64,000 bases of DNA from an uncultured Eubacteriales bacterium. GTDB lineage: Bacteria; Bacillota; Clostridia; Oscillospirales; Acutalibacteraceae. This document shows positions 1-7,890 of this stretch, one piece after another. The stretch is taken from the NCBI GenBank assembly GCA_934477125.1, contig CAKSOL010000013.1:1-64000 (forward strand), in the 5' to 3' direction. Below the pieces are notes generated by a model. That model had not been told where the DNA came from and did not search any database. It was given only the letters and a program-made list of their open reading frames with translations. Made by a program: the position numbers and the translations under genes. Numbering within the stretch: position 1 is the first letter of the stretch; every line of letters starts with the position of its first letter.

Positions 1-77
1 ATAAGCGAATCCACGCAAGCCCCGCTTGCCAAAACACGCTTTTTCATTTCTTTAAGTAATTGAAAATTTGTAGACAT
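1..77 (-). CDS. N-terminal 25 codons of an unidentified gene, cut by the window edge
   Basis: A reading frame on the minus strand starts with ATG at 77 and runs open to base 1. It encodes MSTNFQLLKEMKKRVLASGA followed by CVDSL. An AAAGGA ribosome site lies about 8 bases upstream on the same strand. I do not recognise the family from 25 residues. It diverges from the AAA ATPase gene to its right and has the same strand as the conjugation genes, so it may belong to the same mobile element; that is inference. Confidence 0.5.
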   Translation of the reverse strand, partial: MSTNFQLLKEMKKRVLASGACVDSL

Positions 78-99
78 TTTAAAAATCCTTTCATAATTA

Positions 100-127
100 T
101 TGACTTTTTAAAATAATCGGTTATAAT
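100..127 (+). promoter_or_regulatory. Sigma-A type promoter of the AAA ATPase gene
   Basis: TTGACT (100-105) and TATAAT (122-127) are separated by 16 bases and stand about 50 bases before the ATPase start codon. Confidence 0.6.
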
Positions 128-178
128 ATAATTAAGATTATCATAATTTAGATTATATTATATGGACGGTGATATAAA

Positions 179-1594
179 ATGAAATTTCTCGGAAGAGAAA
201 AAGAAATCCTTGACCTTGAAAAGGAATATAACAGGGACGGCGGCTTTGTTGTAATATACGGCCGCAGACGCATAGGAAAAACAACGCTTATAAAGCAGTT
301 TATAAAGAGTAAGACCGCATTTTATTTCCTTGCCACCAAAGAGGTTGAGTCCCAGAGCATGAAACGGTTTGCCGGAGTAATTGCCAGAACAACGGACAAT
401 TCCGTACTGCAAAAAGCTGCTTTTTCGGATTGGCTGGATCTGTTTCAAGCCGTTGCCGATTACAAGCCGAATGAGAAAAAGGTTTTGGTTATAGATGAAT
501 TTCCGTATCTTGTAAAGGTAAACGACTCCTTCCCATCAATACTTCAAAACGCCTGGGACGAAATTCTCAAGGACAGCAATGTTATGCTCATACTTTGCGG
601 ATCGCTTATAAGTATGATGAAAAAACACGCGTTATCCTATGAAAGCCCTCTTTACGGGCGCAGAACCGCACAAATGCGTATAGCGCCGCTGCCGTTTACA
701 ACCGTTTATGAAAATCAAAAGCTTTCCTTTGAAGAAGCCGCAGAGCAATACTCAATAACCGGCGGCGTTCCGAAATATATGGAATTTTTTTCAGACGGAC
801 AGCCGCTATATGAACAAATAAAGGAAAATGTGCTTTCAAAAAACGGTTTTCTTTATGAAGAGCCTAATTTTCTGCTTACCGATGAGGTACAGGTCCCGAC
901 AAACTATTTTTCAATAATCAAGGTCATAGCCGACGGAAATCATAAATTAGGAACGATAGCCGGAATTTTAGGTCTTGAAACCCCAGCGCTGACGCCGTAT
1001 TTAAAAACGCTTTCCGAACTCGGCTTTATAGAAAAGCAGGTGCCTGTAACCGAAAAGAATGCAGAAAAGACCCGCAAGGGGCTTTACTTTATTTCGGATA
1101 ATTTTCTCCGTTTTTGGTTTCGTTATGTTTATCCGTATAATGGCGAGCTTGAGCTTGACAATACGCAGATTTCTTTAGATGAGCTTGACAAGGATTTCAA
1201 GGAAAAGTTTGTCGCCTTTGCCTATGAGGATATTTGCAAAGAAATATTTGCAAGGCTTTGTTCGGATAAAGCAATCGACTTTACACCCTCTAAAATCGGC
1301 TCATACTGGCTGAATGATAAAAGCGGCAACACGCAGATTGATGTTATGGCTGTTGACACGGTAAACAAGCGCTTATTTGCCGGTGAGTGTAAATATCACA
1401 ATCAACCGGTTGACGCGGATGTGTACTTTGAGCTTGTTAAAAAGGTCGATAATTCATCCGAAATCAAATCTGCTTTTAAAGGCTATACGGTAATTTACGG
1501 TGTATTTTCAAAAAGCGGATTTACAGGTCGTATGACGGATATAAGCAATTCAAATCCCAATCTATTTCTTATTAACGAAATCTCGGTAGTATAA
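179..1594 (+). CDS. AAA ATPase of the archaeal type with C-terminal DUF234 nuclease-like domain
   Basis: This 471-residue protein opens with a P-loop ATPase: Walker A GRRRIGKTT at about 28-36 and Walker B VLVIDEF at about 102-108, followed by the ILCGS sensor strand. The N-terminal FLGREKEI and the GRRRIGKTT variant are typical of archaeal-type AAA ATPases paired with DUF234. The last 150 residues contain QIDVMAVD and then AGECKY, a spacing of acidic residues and E-x-K that fits a PD-(D/E)xK nuclease fold. Members are common in mobile elements of anaerobes and are suspected of defence or DNA-maintenance roles, but no reaction is established. It has its own promoter at 100-127 and terminator at 1599-1634, so it is a single-gene cargo unit transcribed against the conjugation operon. 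Confidence 0.88.
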   Translation: MKFLGREKEILDLEKEYNRDGGFVVIYGRRRIGKTTLIKQFIKSKTAFYFLATKEVESQSMKRFAGVIARTTDNSVLQKAAFSDWLDLFQAVADYKPNEKKVLVIDEFPYLVKVNDSFPSILQNAWDEILKDSNVMLILCGSLISMMKKHALSYESPLYGRRTAQMRIAPLPFTTVYENQKLSFEEAAEQYSITGGVPKYMEFFSDGQPLYEQIKENVLSKNGFLYEEPNFLLTDEVQVPTNYFSIIKVIADGNHKLGTIAGILGLETPALTPYLKTLSELGFIEKQVPVTEKNAEKTRKGLYFISDNFLRFWFRYVYPYNGELELDNTQISLDELDKDFKEKFVAFAYEDICKEIFARLCSDKAIDFTPSKIGSYWLNDKSGNTQIDVMAVDTVNKRLFAGECKYHNQPVDADVYFELVKKVDNSSEIKSAFKGYTVIYGVFSKSGFTGRMTDISNSNPNLFLINEISVV

Positions 1595-1598
1595 TTCA

Positions 1599-1634
1599 AA
1601 AAAGACTTATTCCAAGCGGGATGAGTCTTTTTAT
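1599..1634 (+). terminator. Intrinsic terminator after the AAA ATPase gene
   Basis: AAAGACTTATTCC pairs with GGGATGAGTCTTT across a 4-base loop, with two G-T pairs, and ends in a T run. Confidence 0.75.
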
Positions 1635-1670
1635 TCCCCCCTCACCTGCGCCAAACTCAATGTGTTAATA

Positions 1671-1698
1671 TTGACTTTGAAATCAGGTATGATATAAT
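1671..1698 (+). promoter_or_regulatory. Promoter of the DUF4160/DUF2442 pair
   Basis: TTGACT (1671-1676) and TATAAT (1693-1698) with a 16-base spacer. Transcription would begin near 1705, which places a possible GTG start at 1703 outside the message and favours the ATG at 1724. Confidence 0.65.
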
Positions 1699-1723
1699 AT
1701 AAGTGAACGGAGCTGATAACATA

Positions 1724-1996
1724 ATGCCTATACTATCCATGTTCTACGGTATAATTGTTTATATGTATAACGAAAAAGGCGGCAAGCATAATACTCCGCA
1801 TATTCACGCAGAATATTCCGGAGAGGAAATTGTATTATCTCTCGACGGAGAGGTTTTGGAGCCTAATTCAAAATTTCCAAAAAACAAGCTGAAAATGCTT
1901 GAAGTATGGACAGACATTCACAAAGAAGAATTGCAAGCCAACTGGCAGCTTTTATCCCGCGGAGAAAAATATTTCCGTATTGATCCGCTGAAATAA
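1724..1996 (+). CDS. DUF4160 family protein
   Basis: This 90-residue protein begins MPILSMFYGIIVYMYNEKGG and carries the HNTPHIHAEYSGEE segment diagnostic of DUF4160, with a run of histidines able to bind a metal. I chose the ATG at 1724 because a GGAG lies about 11 bases upstream and the promoter would not transcribe the earlier GTG. It is followed after 11 bases by a DUF2442 gene. DUF4160 and DUF2442 genes are very often adjacent in bacteria and the pair is suspected to be toxin-antitoxin-like, but the activity is unproven. Here they have a promoter and terminator of their own. Confidence 0.85.
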   Translation: MPILSMFYGIIVYMYNEKGGKHNTPHIHAEYSGEEIVLSLDGEVLEPNSKFPKNKLKMLEVWTDIHKEELQANWQLLSRGEKYFRIDPLK

Positions 1997-2007
1997 GGAG
2001 TGATCTT

Positions 2008-2241
2008 ATGCCTAAAATATTAAGCGTTAAACCATTGCCGAATTACCGTTTAGAGCTTAAATACGATACAAACGAAACGAAAATATTTAACGCTCTGCCC
2101 TATATATCCGGCTCATGGTACGGTCTTCTTAAAGATACCGAATATTTTAAAACCGTACACATAACAAACGGAGGGCGCGGCATTGAATGGGCTGACGGTC
2201 AGGACATTGCGCCCCACGAGCTTTACGAAACAGCACAGTAA
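2008..2241 (+). CDS. DUF2442 family protein
   Basis: This 77-residue protein shows the DUF2442 pattern: an N-terminal VKPLPNYRLELKYDTNE strand, a central LKDTEYFKTV segment and the terminal GRGIEWADGQDIAPHELYE. The family is small, probably DNA-binding or partner-binding, and is known mainly as the companion of DUF4160. A GGAGTG ribosome site precedes the ATG and the gene lies 11 bases after the DUF4160 stop. It ends at a strong terminator. Confidence 0.85.
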   Translation: MPKILSVKPLPNYRLELKYDTNETKIFNALPYISGSWYGLLKDTEYFKTVHITNGGRGIEWADGQDIAPHELYETAQ

Positions 2242-2267
2242 ACCCATTTAACATCTGACACCCGATT

Positions 2268-2294
2268 GACCCGCTTTAGTGCGGGTCTTTTTTA
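2268..2294 (+). terminator. Intrinsic terminator of the DUF4160/DUF2442 unit
   Basis: GACCCGC (2268-2274) pairs with GCGGGTC (2281-2287), followed by six T. The convergent DUF3789 gene on the minus strand ends inside this hairpin. Confidence 0.85.
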
Positions 2295-2383
2295 TTTTCT
2301 TTCCCCGCCTGCACCAGACACATAGTCACAGTGCCTACCAAGCCGCCGAACATTGCTCCGCATATAAAACATATAACTCCCAT
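2276..2383 (-). CDS. DUF3789 family small membrane protein
   Basis: A 35-codon frame encodes MGVICFICGAMFGGLVGTVT followed by MCLVQAGKENKKDPH. One hydrophobic glycine-rich helix followed by MCLxQAGK and a charged tail is the DUF3789 pattern, a tiny single-pass protein found in conjugative elements of Clostridia. A GGGAG ribosome site lies about 9 bases upstream of the ATG. It sits 30 bases after the VirB4 stop and is probably the last gene of that operon. Its function is unknown. Its stop codon TAA is contributed by the loop of the convergent terminator. Confidence 0.7.
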   Translation of the reverse strand: MGVICFICGAMFGGLVGTVTMCLVQAGKENKKDPH

Positions 2384-2413
2384 TTTTAATTTCTCCCGTT
2401 TTATTGTTTTCAT

Positions 2414-4804
2414 TTAATCGCTTTTTACTCTTTTCGCAAGGCTTTCACGGTCGGTGGTTATGAGGTCGAATTCGGTATCTGATGAGCGTATCTCCACCGC
2501 TATACGGTTTCGCCCGGCGCATAAAAGCCCCTCGCCTCTGCCGGCGCGGATAACCTCTGCTGTCTCGCTTTCGGTAAGCATAAGCTTTTCCTGCAATTTA
2601 ACCGCCTCGGTTTCCTCTAATTGCAGCAATAGCTTTAATCTGCTGTTGCCGAGCAGCGCGTCCCCGAATTTACCGTCGTTCAGCGCGAAGTAATCCACAA
2701 CATTCTGGGTTGCCGAAACAAATATAGCCCCGTAGCCTCTGACGGTCTTTATAAGGTTTATTACAAAATCCGCCGCCTGCTCGTTTCCGTTTTCTCCGGC
2801 AATTTTCCAGGCCTCGTCGAGTATTACCGCCTTTTTATTGACCCGTGAAACAGATATTCTGTCCCGCACAAACTCGGTCGCTATAAATGTACCGAGCGCG
2901 GTAAACTCCTTGCTCAAACGCGACGTATCTAACACTATAAACGGCGCCTTTAAATCTATATTCGTCTGTCCGCCAAGCCCTGAAGCCGAGCCTTCAACCA
3001 ATCTTTTTAGAGCCATAGTAACCGCCTTTAATTCCGTAAACTTTTCCATAAACGGAATAAGGTCAGCAAAACAGGGCATCTTTTTAAGTTTTCCGTTTTT
3101 ATCCGTTAAGCTGCGGTTGTCGCGCGTTATGCCAAACGATTTATAGCAGTTAAGTATAGCTCGGTCCAAAAAATATTTTTCATCGGGCGTAATGGTGGGA
3201 TATAATAAATCGAAAAAGATATGTATGCTTTGGATTTTATCCAATAATACAGAACTATTATCCCTCGCACCCTGCATTTCGGAATCAATATCTAATGTTG
3301 TTCTTCGTATCTCCATAAGGTTAATACAGTCGGAAGAACCCGCACCTATTGACACAAACCTGCCGCCTATCGCTTCGCAGGCATTACGGTATTCAAAACC
3401 CTTTTCGGGTGCTATTATATATACCCTTACGCCCTGCATACGCAGTCTCATTGCAAGCAGCAGTAAAAAGAAAGTCTTACCCGCGCCCGACATTCCGAAC
3501 ACCGCCATATTTCCGTTGCTGTACCTTGTTGTATCGTAATGGTCTATTATTACAGGCGAGCTGTTATGCAGATTAAGCCCGTAAAATATTCCTTTTTCAT
3601 CGCACATCTCAAAGGACGAAAACGGGAAGAGCGCCGCAGCGGACGAGGTTAAAATGTTCCGTTTGGATTTATTAAAAATATCCGTGTCGGTCTGTAATAA
3701 CGGCAAAGAGGACAAAAAGGCTTTATCCTGCATATAGTAGGCTTTTCTTATCGAAAAACCGTTAGCTCCGCAAAGGTTTAAAATATTCTTTTCGCGCTTT
3801 TTAAGGCTTTCGGGAGTGTCCGCCGTTACGGTTATTACGGTAGATAAATAATAGAAATCCTCGCCCTCACGGTTTATTTGCGACTTCATATACAGCCCCG
3901 ATTCCACAGCGTCGTCAAGCTGTTCAAAATCCTGCCTTGTATCACCCACGTCTTTAAGGCGCGAGCGGTTGAACATTGCCGTGTTGCCTATCTTGGGCAA
4001 TATTTTGTCACGGCTTTCCTTTTTAAGAACAAACGAGATATTTATACCGTCTCCCGCCTCAACAAACGGCGCGCCCCAGGCAAGCCCGACGGTTGTTGGG
4101 TAACCTCCGCCCGAAATATATAGGTACGAGCGGTATTCCCCCTCAATGCAGATATATCCGCTGCCGGTACAGTCGGCGCTGTCGGGCGTTAAGGCTTCCG
4201 ACAAATCTGTATTTGAATTTTCAGTCGCCGCAGAAAACGGACGGAAATAATTTCTTAAAAGGCTTATTAAAAATTCGTCTTCATCACTATGCCTTACGGT
4301 TTCAAGCCCGCAGGCTTCAAGATATTGCCTTGCGGTCAATGCAGTTTCGCTTATCTCGGCGGCAACCTCTGATATTTCAGAGGATTGACCCGTGTAAGGT
4401 AAGACGATATAAAAGCGGCGGGATAAGCCTTCGGTTTCGGCAATAAAGTTTACCAGCTGCGCGTCCTCAAATATCATACGGCGGCAATTTGCGTTTTTCT
4501 CCGCATTGTAATAGCTTTCAAGCCTTTCACAAAACGCGGATATATCCGCCGGTCGGGTTTCCACAATTATTTGCAGCTCATCCGGCGCGGTTTTAAGAAA
4601 CGCCGCAAAGCCGGATATGATGTTCTTCTGCTCAAGCTCGGATTTAAGATAGAAATTAAGCGGCAGCACCTCTAACACGGTCACGAATTTACCGTTTTTA
4701 AGCGCAATCACTCCGCCGTATATTTCCTTTACGGGAACTAACCTTTCGGTGCCGTCCTCTGTATTTTTTTCTCCGTTCCCGAACAGAATATTTTTAAGGT
4801 TCAT
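2414..4804 (-). CDS. virB4: VirB4-family conjugation ATPase
   Basis: This 796-residue protein is the energising ATPase of the type IV secretion apparatus, acting at the inner face of the membrane to drive assembly and DNA transfer. Walker A GMSGAGKT is at about 437-444 and Walker B AVILDEAW at about 659-666; the following ATQN motif (in FVSATQNVVDYF) fits VirB4/TraE ATPases. The N-terminal 400 residues match the mixed alpha-beta domain of the family and length is normal for Gram-positive elements. The start lies 3 bases after the PrgI stop, so the two are translationally linked. It appears intact. Confidence 0.95.
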   Translation of the reverse strand: MNLKNILFGNGEKNTEDGTERLVPVKEIYGGVIALKNGKFVTVLEVLPLNFYLKSELEQKNIISGFAAFLKTAPDELQIIVETRPADISAFCERLESYYNAEKNANCRRMIFEDAQLVNFIAETEGLSRRFYIVLPYTGQSSEISEVAAEISETALTARQYLEACGLETVRHSDEDEFLISLLRNYFRPFSAATENSNTDLSEALTPDSADCTGSGYICIEGEYRSYLYISGGGYPTTVGLAWGAPFVEAGDGINISFVLKKESRDKILPKIGNTAMFNRSRLKDVGDTRQDFEQLDDAVESGLYMKSQINREGEDFYYLSTVITVTADTPESLKKREKNILNLCGANGFSIRKAYYMQDKAFLSSLPLLQTDTDIFNKSKRNILTSSAAALFPFSSFEMCDEKGIFYGLNLHNSSPVIIDHYDTTRYSNGNMAVFGMSGAGKTFFLLLLAMRLRMQGVRVYIIAPEKGFEYRNACEAIGGRFVSIGAGSSDCINLMEIRRTTLDIDSEMQGARDNSSVLLDKIQSIHIFFDLLYPTITPDEKYFLDRAILNCYKSFGITRDNRSLTDKNGKLKKMPCFADLIPFMEKFTELKAVTMALKRLVEGSASGLGGQTNIDLKAPFIVLDTSRLSKEFTALGTFIATEFVRDRISVSRVNKKAVILDEAWKIAGENGNEQAADFVINLIKTVRGYGAIFVSATQNVVDYFALNDGKFGDALLGNSRLKLLLQLEETEAVKLQEKLMLTESETAEVIRAGRGEGLLCAGRNRIAVEIRSSDTEFDLITTDRESLAKRVKSD

Positions 4805-4807
4805 TTT

Positions 4808-5104
4808 TCACACCCCCTTGTATGTTAAAATTTTCGCCTGCCGTTTAAAGCGGATATACTGTTTTAAAAATTCCAAAAGGCTCATATCCCCGATGCCTAT
4901 AAGCGCAAACCCGCCTGCAACAACGGTAACGGCGCTTACAATTCCTATTCGCCATAAAAGACCGAACGGCAATATGCGCATCAAAAGCGTTGCCAAAGGC
5001 ACACATATAAATACTGCCTCGACAGCGTTGCGTATTTCAAAAAGCCCGAACAGCCGCCCGGCATCGGTGAAATTCACGGGTATTACTACGGTTATTTCTT
5101 CCAA
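4808..5104 (-). CDS. PrgI-family conjugation membrane protein, TTG start
   Basis: The family signature is the N-terminal EEITVVIPVNFTDAGRLFGLF followed by two hydrophobic segments (about 35-75) and the basic end QYIRFKRQAKILTYKGV. PrgI proteins are small type IV secretion membrane components nearly always encoded just before VirB4, as here. The frame stays open to 5224, but I place the start at the TTG at 5104 because AGGAAGTGA stands at the right distance upstream and conserved sequence begins there, giving 98 residues. Upstream lies an antitoxin gene on the other strand, so PrgI and VirB4 are separated from the rest of their operon by 767 bases. Confidence 0.85.
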   Translation of the reverse strand: MEEITVVIPVNFTDAGRLFGLFEIRNAVEAVFICVPLATLLMRILPFGLLWRIGIVSAVTVVAGGFALIGIGDMSLLEFLKQYIRFKRQAKILTYKGV

Positions 5105-5127
5105 AAAATCACTTCCTAAAAAAATTC

Positions 5128-5186
5128 TTGATTTTTTATTATTTTCAGCATATAATATAGTTAAGGAAAGTAAGGAATTTCTTACT
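5128..5186 (+). promoter_or_regulatory. Promoter and candidate operator of the AbrB/PIN module
   Basis: TTGATT (5128-5133) and TATAAT (5151-5156) have a 17-base spacer. Directly downstream, AGTAAGGAATTTCTTACT (5169-5186) is an 18-base palindrome with two mismatched positions, well placed to be bound by the antitoxin for autoregulation. The promoter also overlaps the region just upstream of prgI on the other strand. Confidence 0.65.
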
Positions 5187-5204
5187 AACGAAAGGAGACC
5201 GAAT

Positions 5205-5462
5205 ATGGAACTAGCAAAAATCACTTCAAAAGGTCAAATCACAATACCTATTGAAATCAGAAAAAAGCTCGGCGTTCGTGATGGCGATAAGGTTTTATTT
5301 GTTGAAGAGGGCAATCGCATTTATGTAACCAATTCGTCAATTCAAGCCTTTGAAAGAGCGCAGGAGGGTTTTAAAGGCGTGGCTGAGGAGCTTGGAATCA
5401 AAAATGATGATGATATTGTCGCAATGATTAAAGAGATTCGTGCCGAAAGGAATAAGCAATAA
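5205..5462 (+). CDS. AbrB/MazE-family antitoxin
   Basis: This 85-residue protein starts with the SpoVT/AbrB swapped-hairpin DNA-binding domain: MELAKITSKGQITIPIEIRK, then LGVRDGDKVLF. The C-terminal half, with many acidic residues, would be the toxin-neutralising tail. An AAAGGAG ribosome site precedes the ATG at 5205. The stop is one base before the PIN toxin start, and the expected partnership is antitoxin-toxin with self-repression through the palindrome at 5169-5186. The module lies antisense within the conjugation operon. Confidence 0.9.
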   Translation: MELAKITSKGQITIPIEIRKKLGVRDGDKVLFVEEGNRIYVTNSSIQAFERAQEGFKGVAEELGIKNDDDIVAMIKEIRAERNKQ

Positions 5463-5463
5463 T

Positions 5464-5868
5464 ATGCGAATAATGCTGGATACCAATGTTTTAATCTCAT
5501 CTTTGCTCTTTCCAAGTCGGAAAATGAACAGTTTAATGCATTATATTCTTTTGCAGCACAAGCTGGTTTTGTCATCGTATGTTGTTGATGAGCTTAAAAC
5601 AGTCACTTCAAAAAAATTTCCGAATAAAACCAAACTCATAGATACATTACTTTTGCAAATGAGCTTTGAACTTGTTTATACTCCTAACAATATCGATACC
5701 ACACTTTTTGATATAAGGGATATAAACGATTATCCTGTTCTTTACTCTGCAATTACAGAAAATGTGGATATTCTCATAACCGGTGACAAGGATTTTTCAG
5801 ATATAGACATTGATCGCCCGGAAATAATGACACCAACTCAATTTTTTGAAAAGTATATAGATATTTGA
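5464..5868 (+). CDS. PIN-domain toxin (putative toxin-antitoxin ribonuclease)
   Basis: This 134-residue protein has the PIN nuclease pattern: MRIMLDTNVLISSLL with the first metal-binding aspartate, VVDELKTV with the conserved glutamate, NDYPVLYSA, and ILITGDKDF with the last acidic residues. Such toxins cleave RNA, often tRNA or mRNA, when not held by the antitoxin. I use the ATG at 5464, directly after the antitoxin stop, with AGGAATAA as ribosome site. An earlier in-frame start would add residues without homology. The stop lies two bases from the convergent end of the next conjugation gene, so the module fits its gap almost without spare DNA. Confidence 0.9.
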   Translation: MRIMLDTNVLISSLLFPSRKMNSLMHYILLQHKLVLSSYVVDELKTVTSKKFPNKTKLIDTLLLQMSFELVYTPNNIDTTLFDIRDINDYPVLYSAITENVDILITGDKDFSDIDIDRPEIMTPTQFFEKYIDI

Positions 5869-5870
5869 CC

Positions 5871-6479
5871 CTATTCCTCACCGCCTGGTGAGGAATTTTT
5901 GTTATCCTCCAAATCCTTAATCACAAGCCCTACCCACTCAATATCCGCGTCCGAAATACCTTTAAGCTGTGCCAGCTCCTCTAAATTCAGATACCGGATA
6001 ACGGCGGCCGTTATTTCTGTATTATTTCCCTCCCGCTCTACGGTGTAGGTAAGCGAATCGTTTACGCTCCCAATCAGAAATTCCCTTGTTATTTTTTCTG
6101 TATTATTGCCGGTCAGCGCAAGACATACTGCATACAGCTCATTGTATGTAAGCGGCTGACCGACAACCCTTATCTCATTTGCAGACCCTACCTCCGAAAC
6201 GCAAAGTATTTCGTCCATTCGGGATATATACATATCCGTAATATCCTCGTCCGTTACTGTCTCCGGCGCTTTGCTCTGCATAACAGACGGCAGTGATGCC
6301 ATTATTATTGTAGGCAATAAAATTAAAGCTATCGCCGCACCCAATATATACGGCCAATAACGCTTGACCGTTTCCAGCGCCGCCGCTTTCCAGCCGCCCC
6401 TTAAAAACGCCTGCAATATTTTCCTTATTGCCTGCGCGTTCTGCAGGACGGACACTAAAGAATTACTGTTCCGGCTCAT
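5871..6479 (-). CDS. Single-pass conjugation protein (CwlT-like N-terminus without a lytic domain)
   Basis: This 202-residue protein has a basic N-terminus, one membrane helix (YWPYILGAAIALILLPTIIM at about 42-61) and an exported domain of about 135 residues. The membrane segment and position after the VirB6-like gene match the front part of the bifunctional peptidoglycan hydrolases of Gram-positive conjugative elements, but no CHAP, NlpC or lysozyme domain follows. The lytic function may instead be supplied by the NlpC-like domain of the 801-residue protein in the same operon. It overlaps the VirB6-like gene by 17 bases. The function is inferred from context only. Confidence 0.7.
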   Translation of the reverse strand: MSRNSNSLVSVLQNAQAIRKILQAFLRGGWKAAALETVKRYWPYILGAAIALILLPTIIMASLPSVMQSKAPETVTDEDITDMYISRMDEILCVSEVGSANEIRVVGQPLTYNELYAVCLALTGNNTEKITREFLIGSVNDSLTYTVEREGNNTEITAAVIRYLNLEELAQLKGISDADIEWVGLVIKDLEDNKNSSPGGEE

Positions 6480-7878
6480 TTTCTACCGCCCTTTCCGGCT
6501 TTGTTTCCGGCGGAGCATCTGTCTGCCCGAACCGCTTTCCGACAGGATTATGGCTAAAGCTTTTATCCGGCTTCCACGCTGTATTTTTACCTCTTTTTTG
6601 CGTGCCGAATTTTTGGTTACCCGTATACTTGCCGCCGAATTTCTGAGCGCCCGTATTATTTTTCTTTCCGCCGATTGCCGCTGTATTTCGGGCGGTATTC
6701 GCCGCATTTCTGCCGCCTGCCGTGTTTTTATTATCAACCGTCGTTTTTCCTTTCTGTCCCGATGTTTTATTGCCGCCGAAACGGTTTGAATTTTTGCCGA
6801 AGTCTGCCGAATTCACCGACGAACTGTTGCGGACGGAGCTGTTAAACCCGGCGTTGCTTGCCGCATTTACATTGCTGTTAACTCTTGCATTCGCTCTGCT
6901 GCTGTTATTCGCCGTATTTCTGTTGCTTGCATTGCTGCGGTTATGCGTATTTCCCGTATTATCTGCCTTAAATTCAGACCTGTTTTTTCCTGCCGTATTA
7001 CTATGCTTATTAGCAGAATGTGTCGCCGAGCTTAAAATACTTCGCGCCGCCATAAACGCAACTGCCTTGCCCGTTCCGTTTCCTAATGGATCTCCCGTAA
7101 AGGACGGATTAAGCCCTATTCTCGAAAGCAGATTGTCCGCTTTTCGCGCCACCCTCGCAATACCCACTATAAGCACCGTCCAGGGTAAAATCATAGCGCC
7201 GTCCGGCATTGCGGATAATGCGGAATAGATAAGCTTTAAAAACAGAACATTTGAAACAAGCAAAAGTATCATTGAGGCGTAGGTGCGCACAAAGCCCGAA
7301 CAAATATCCTTTGTGGAACGGCTGCCGCCCATTGCAAAAGCAACGGGGCTGAAAAGGGTTAAAATTGCCACCACAACATAGCGCTCGCCTATTTCAAAGA
7401 ACAGCTTTATAAGCTGCGACCCAATTAAAACTCCAATAATAACTATTAAAAGCCAAGAGCTTGTAAGATCGGGAAACATACCCTCATTCGGAAAGGTTAT
7501 ACCTGCCTTTCCGGGCAGCCCTATAAGCTCCATCACGGTTTTCCCGATTGACAGCCCAATTTCGCAGATCTGTTTGGACATAATAAGCAGAAAGCCGAAC
7601 AGGAAAGTTCGCACAAGCAGTATTGCGGGCGATTCGGTTTCAAAGCCCAATCCCGCAAACATAGCTTTAAGGCACTGAAAGGCGCAGTTGCCTATTAAAA
7701 ATCCCCAGCCTATCGCAACAAACACGCCGTATAGCTTTACTATAATCGGTACATTGCTTTCAAAGTACGATAGATCCGTGTTCATAAGCCCCAAAAGTGC
7801 GTCGGCGCAATAATTCATTAAATCAAGGAACAGCCCGAAAAGCCACAACACCAAATCCTTTAAAATAAGGTTAATCAT
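6463..7878 (-). CDS. VirB6/TrbL-like polytopic conjugation protein
   Basis: About 270 N-terminal residues hold six or seven hydrophobic segments, including KLYGVFVAIGWGFLIGNCAF and SSWLLIVIIGVLIGSQLIKL, the organisation of VirB6/TrbL channel components. The last 190 residues are a low-complexity tail rich in Asn, Ser, Arg, Lys and Gly, probably disordered and cytoplasmic. It would form part of the membrane pore for DNA transfer. The gene lies 12 bases after the pilin-like gene and overlaps the next gene. No interruption is visible; assignment rests on topology and operon position. Confidence 0.8.
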   Translation of the reverse strand: MINLILKDLVLWLFGLFLDLMNYCADALLGLMNTDLSYFESNVPIIVKLYGVFVAIGWGFLIGNCAFQCLKAMFAGLGFETESPAILLVRTFLFGFLLIMSKQICEIGLSIGKTVMELIGLPGKAGITFPNEGMFPDLTSSWLLIVIIGVLIGSQLIKLFFEIGERYVVVAILTLFSPVAFAMGGSRSTKDICSGFVRTYASMILLLVSNVLFLKLIYSALSAMPDGAMILPWTVLIVGIARVARKADNLLSRIGLNPSFTGDPLGNGTGKAVAFMAARSILSSATHSANKHSNTAGKNRSEFKADNTGNTHNRSNASNRNTANNSSRANARVNSNVNAASNAGFNSSVRNSSSVNSADFGKNSNRFGGNKTSGQKGKTTVDNKNTAGGRNAANTARNTAAIGGKKNNTGAQKFGGKYTGNQKFGTQKRGKNTAWKPDKSFSHNPVGKRFGQTDAPPETKPERAVENEPEQ

Positions 7879-7890
7879 ATCCTAAAAACC

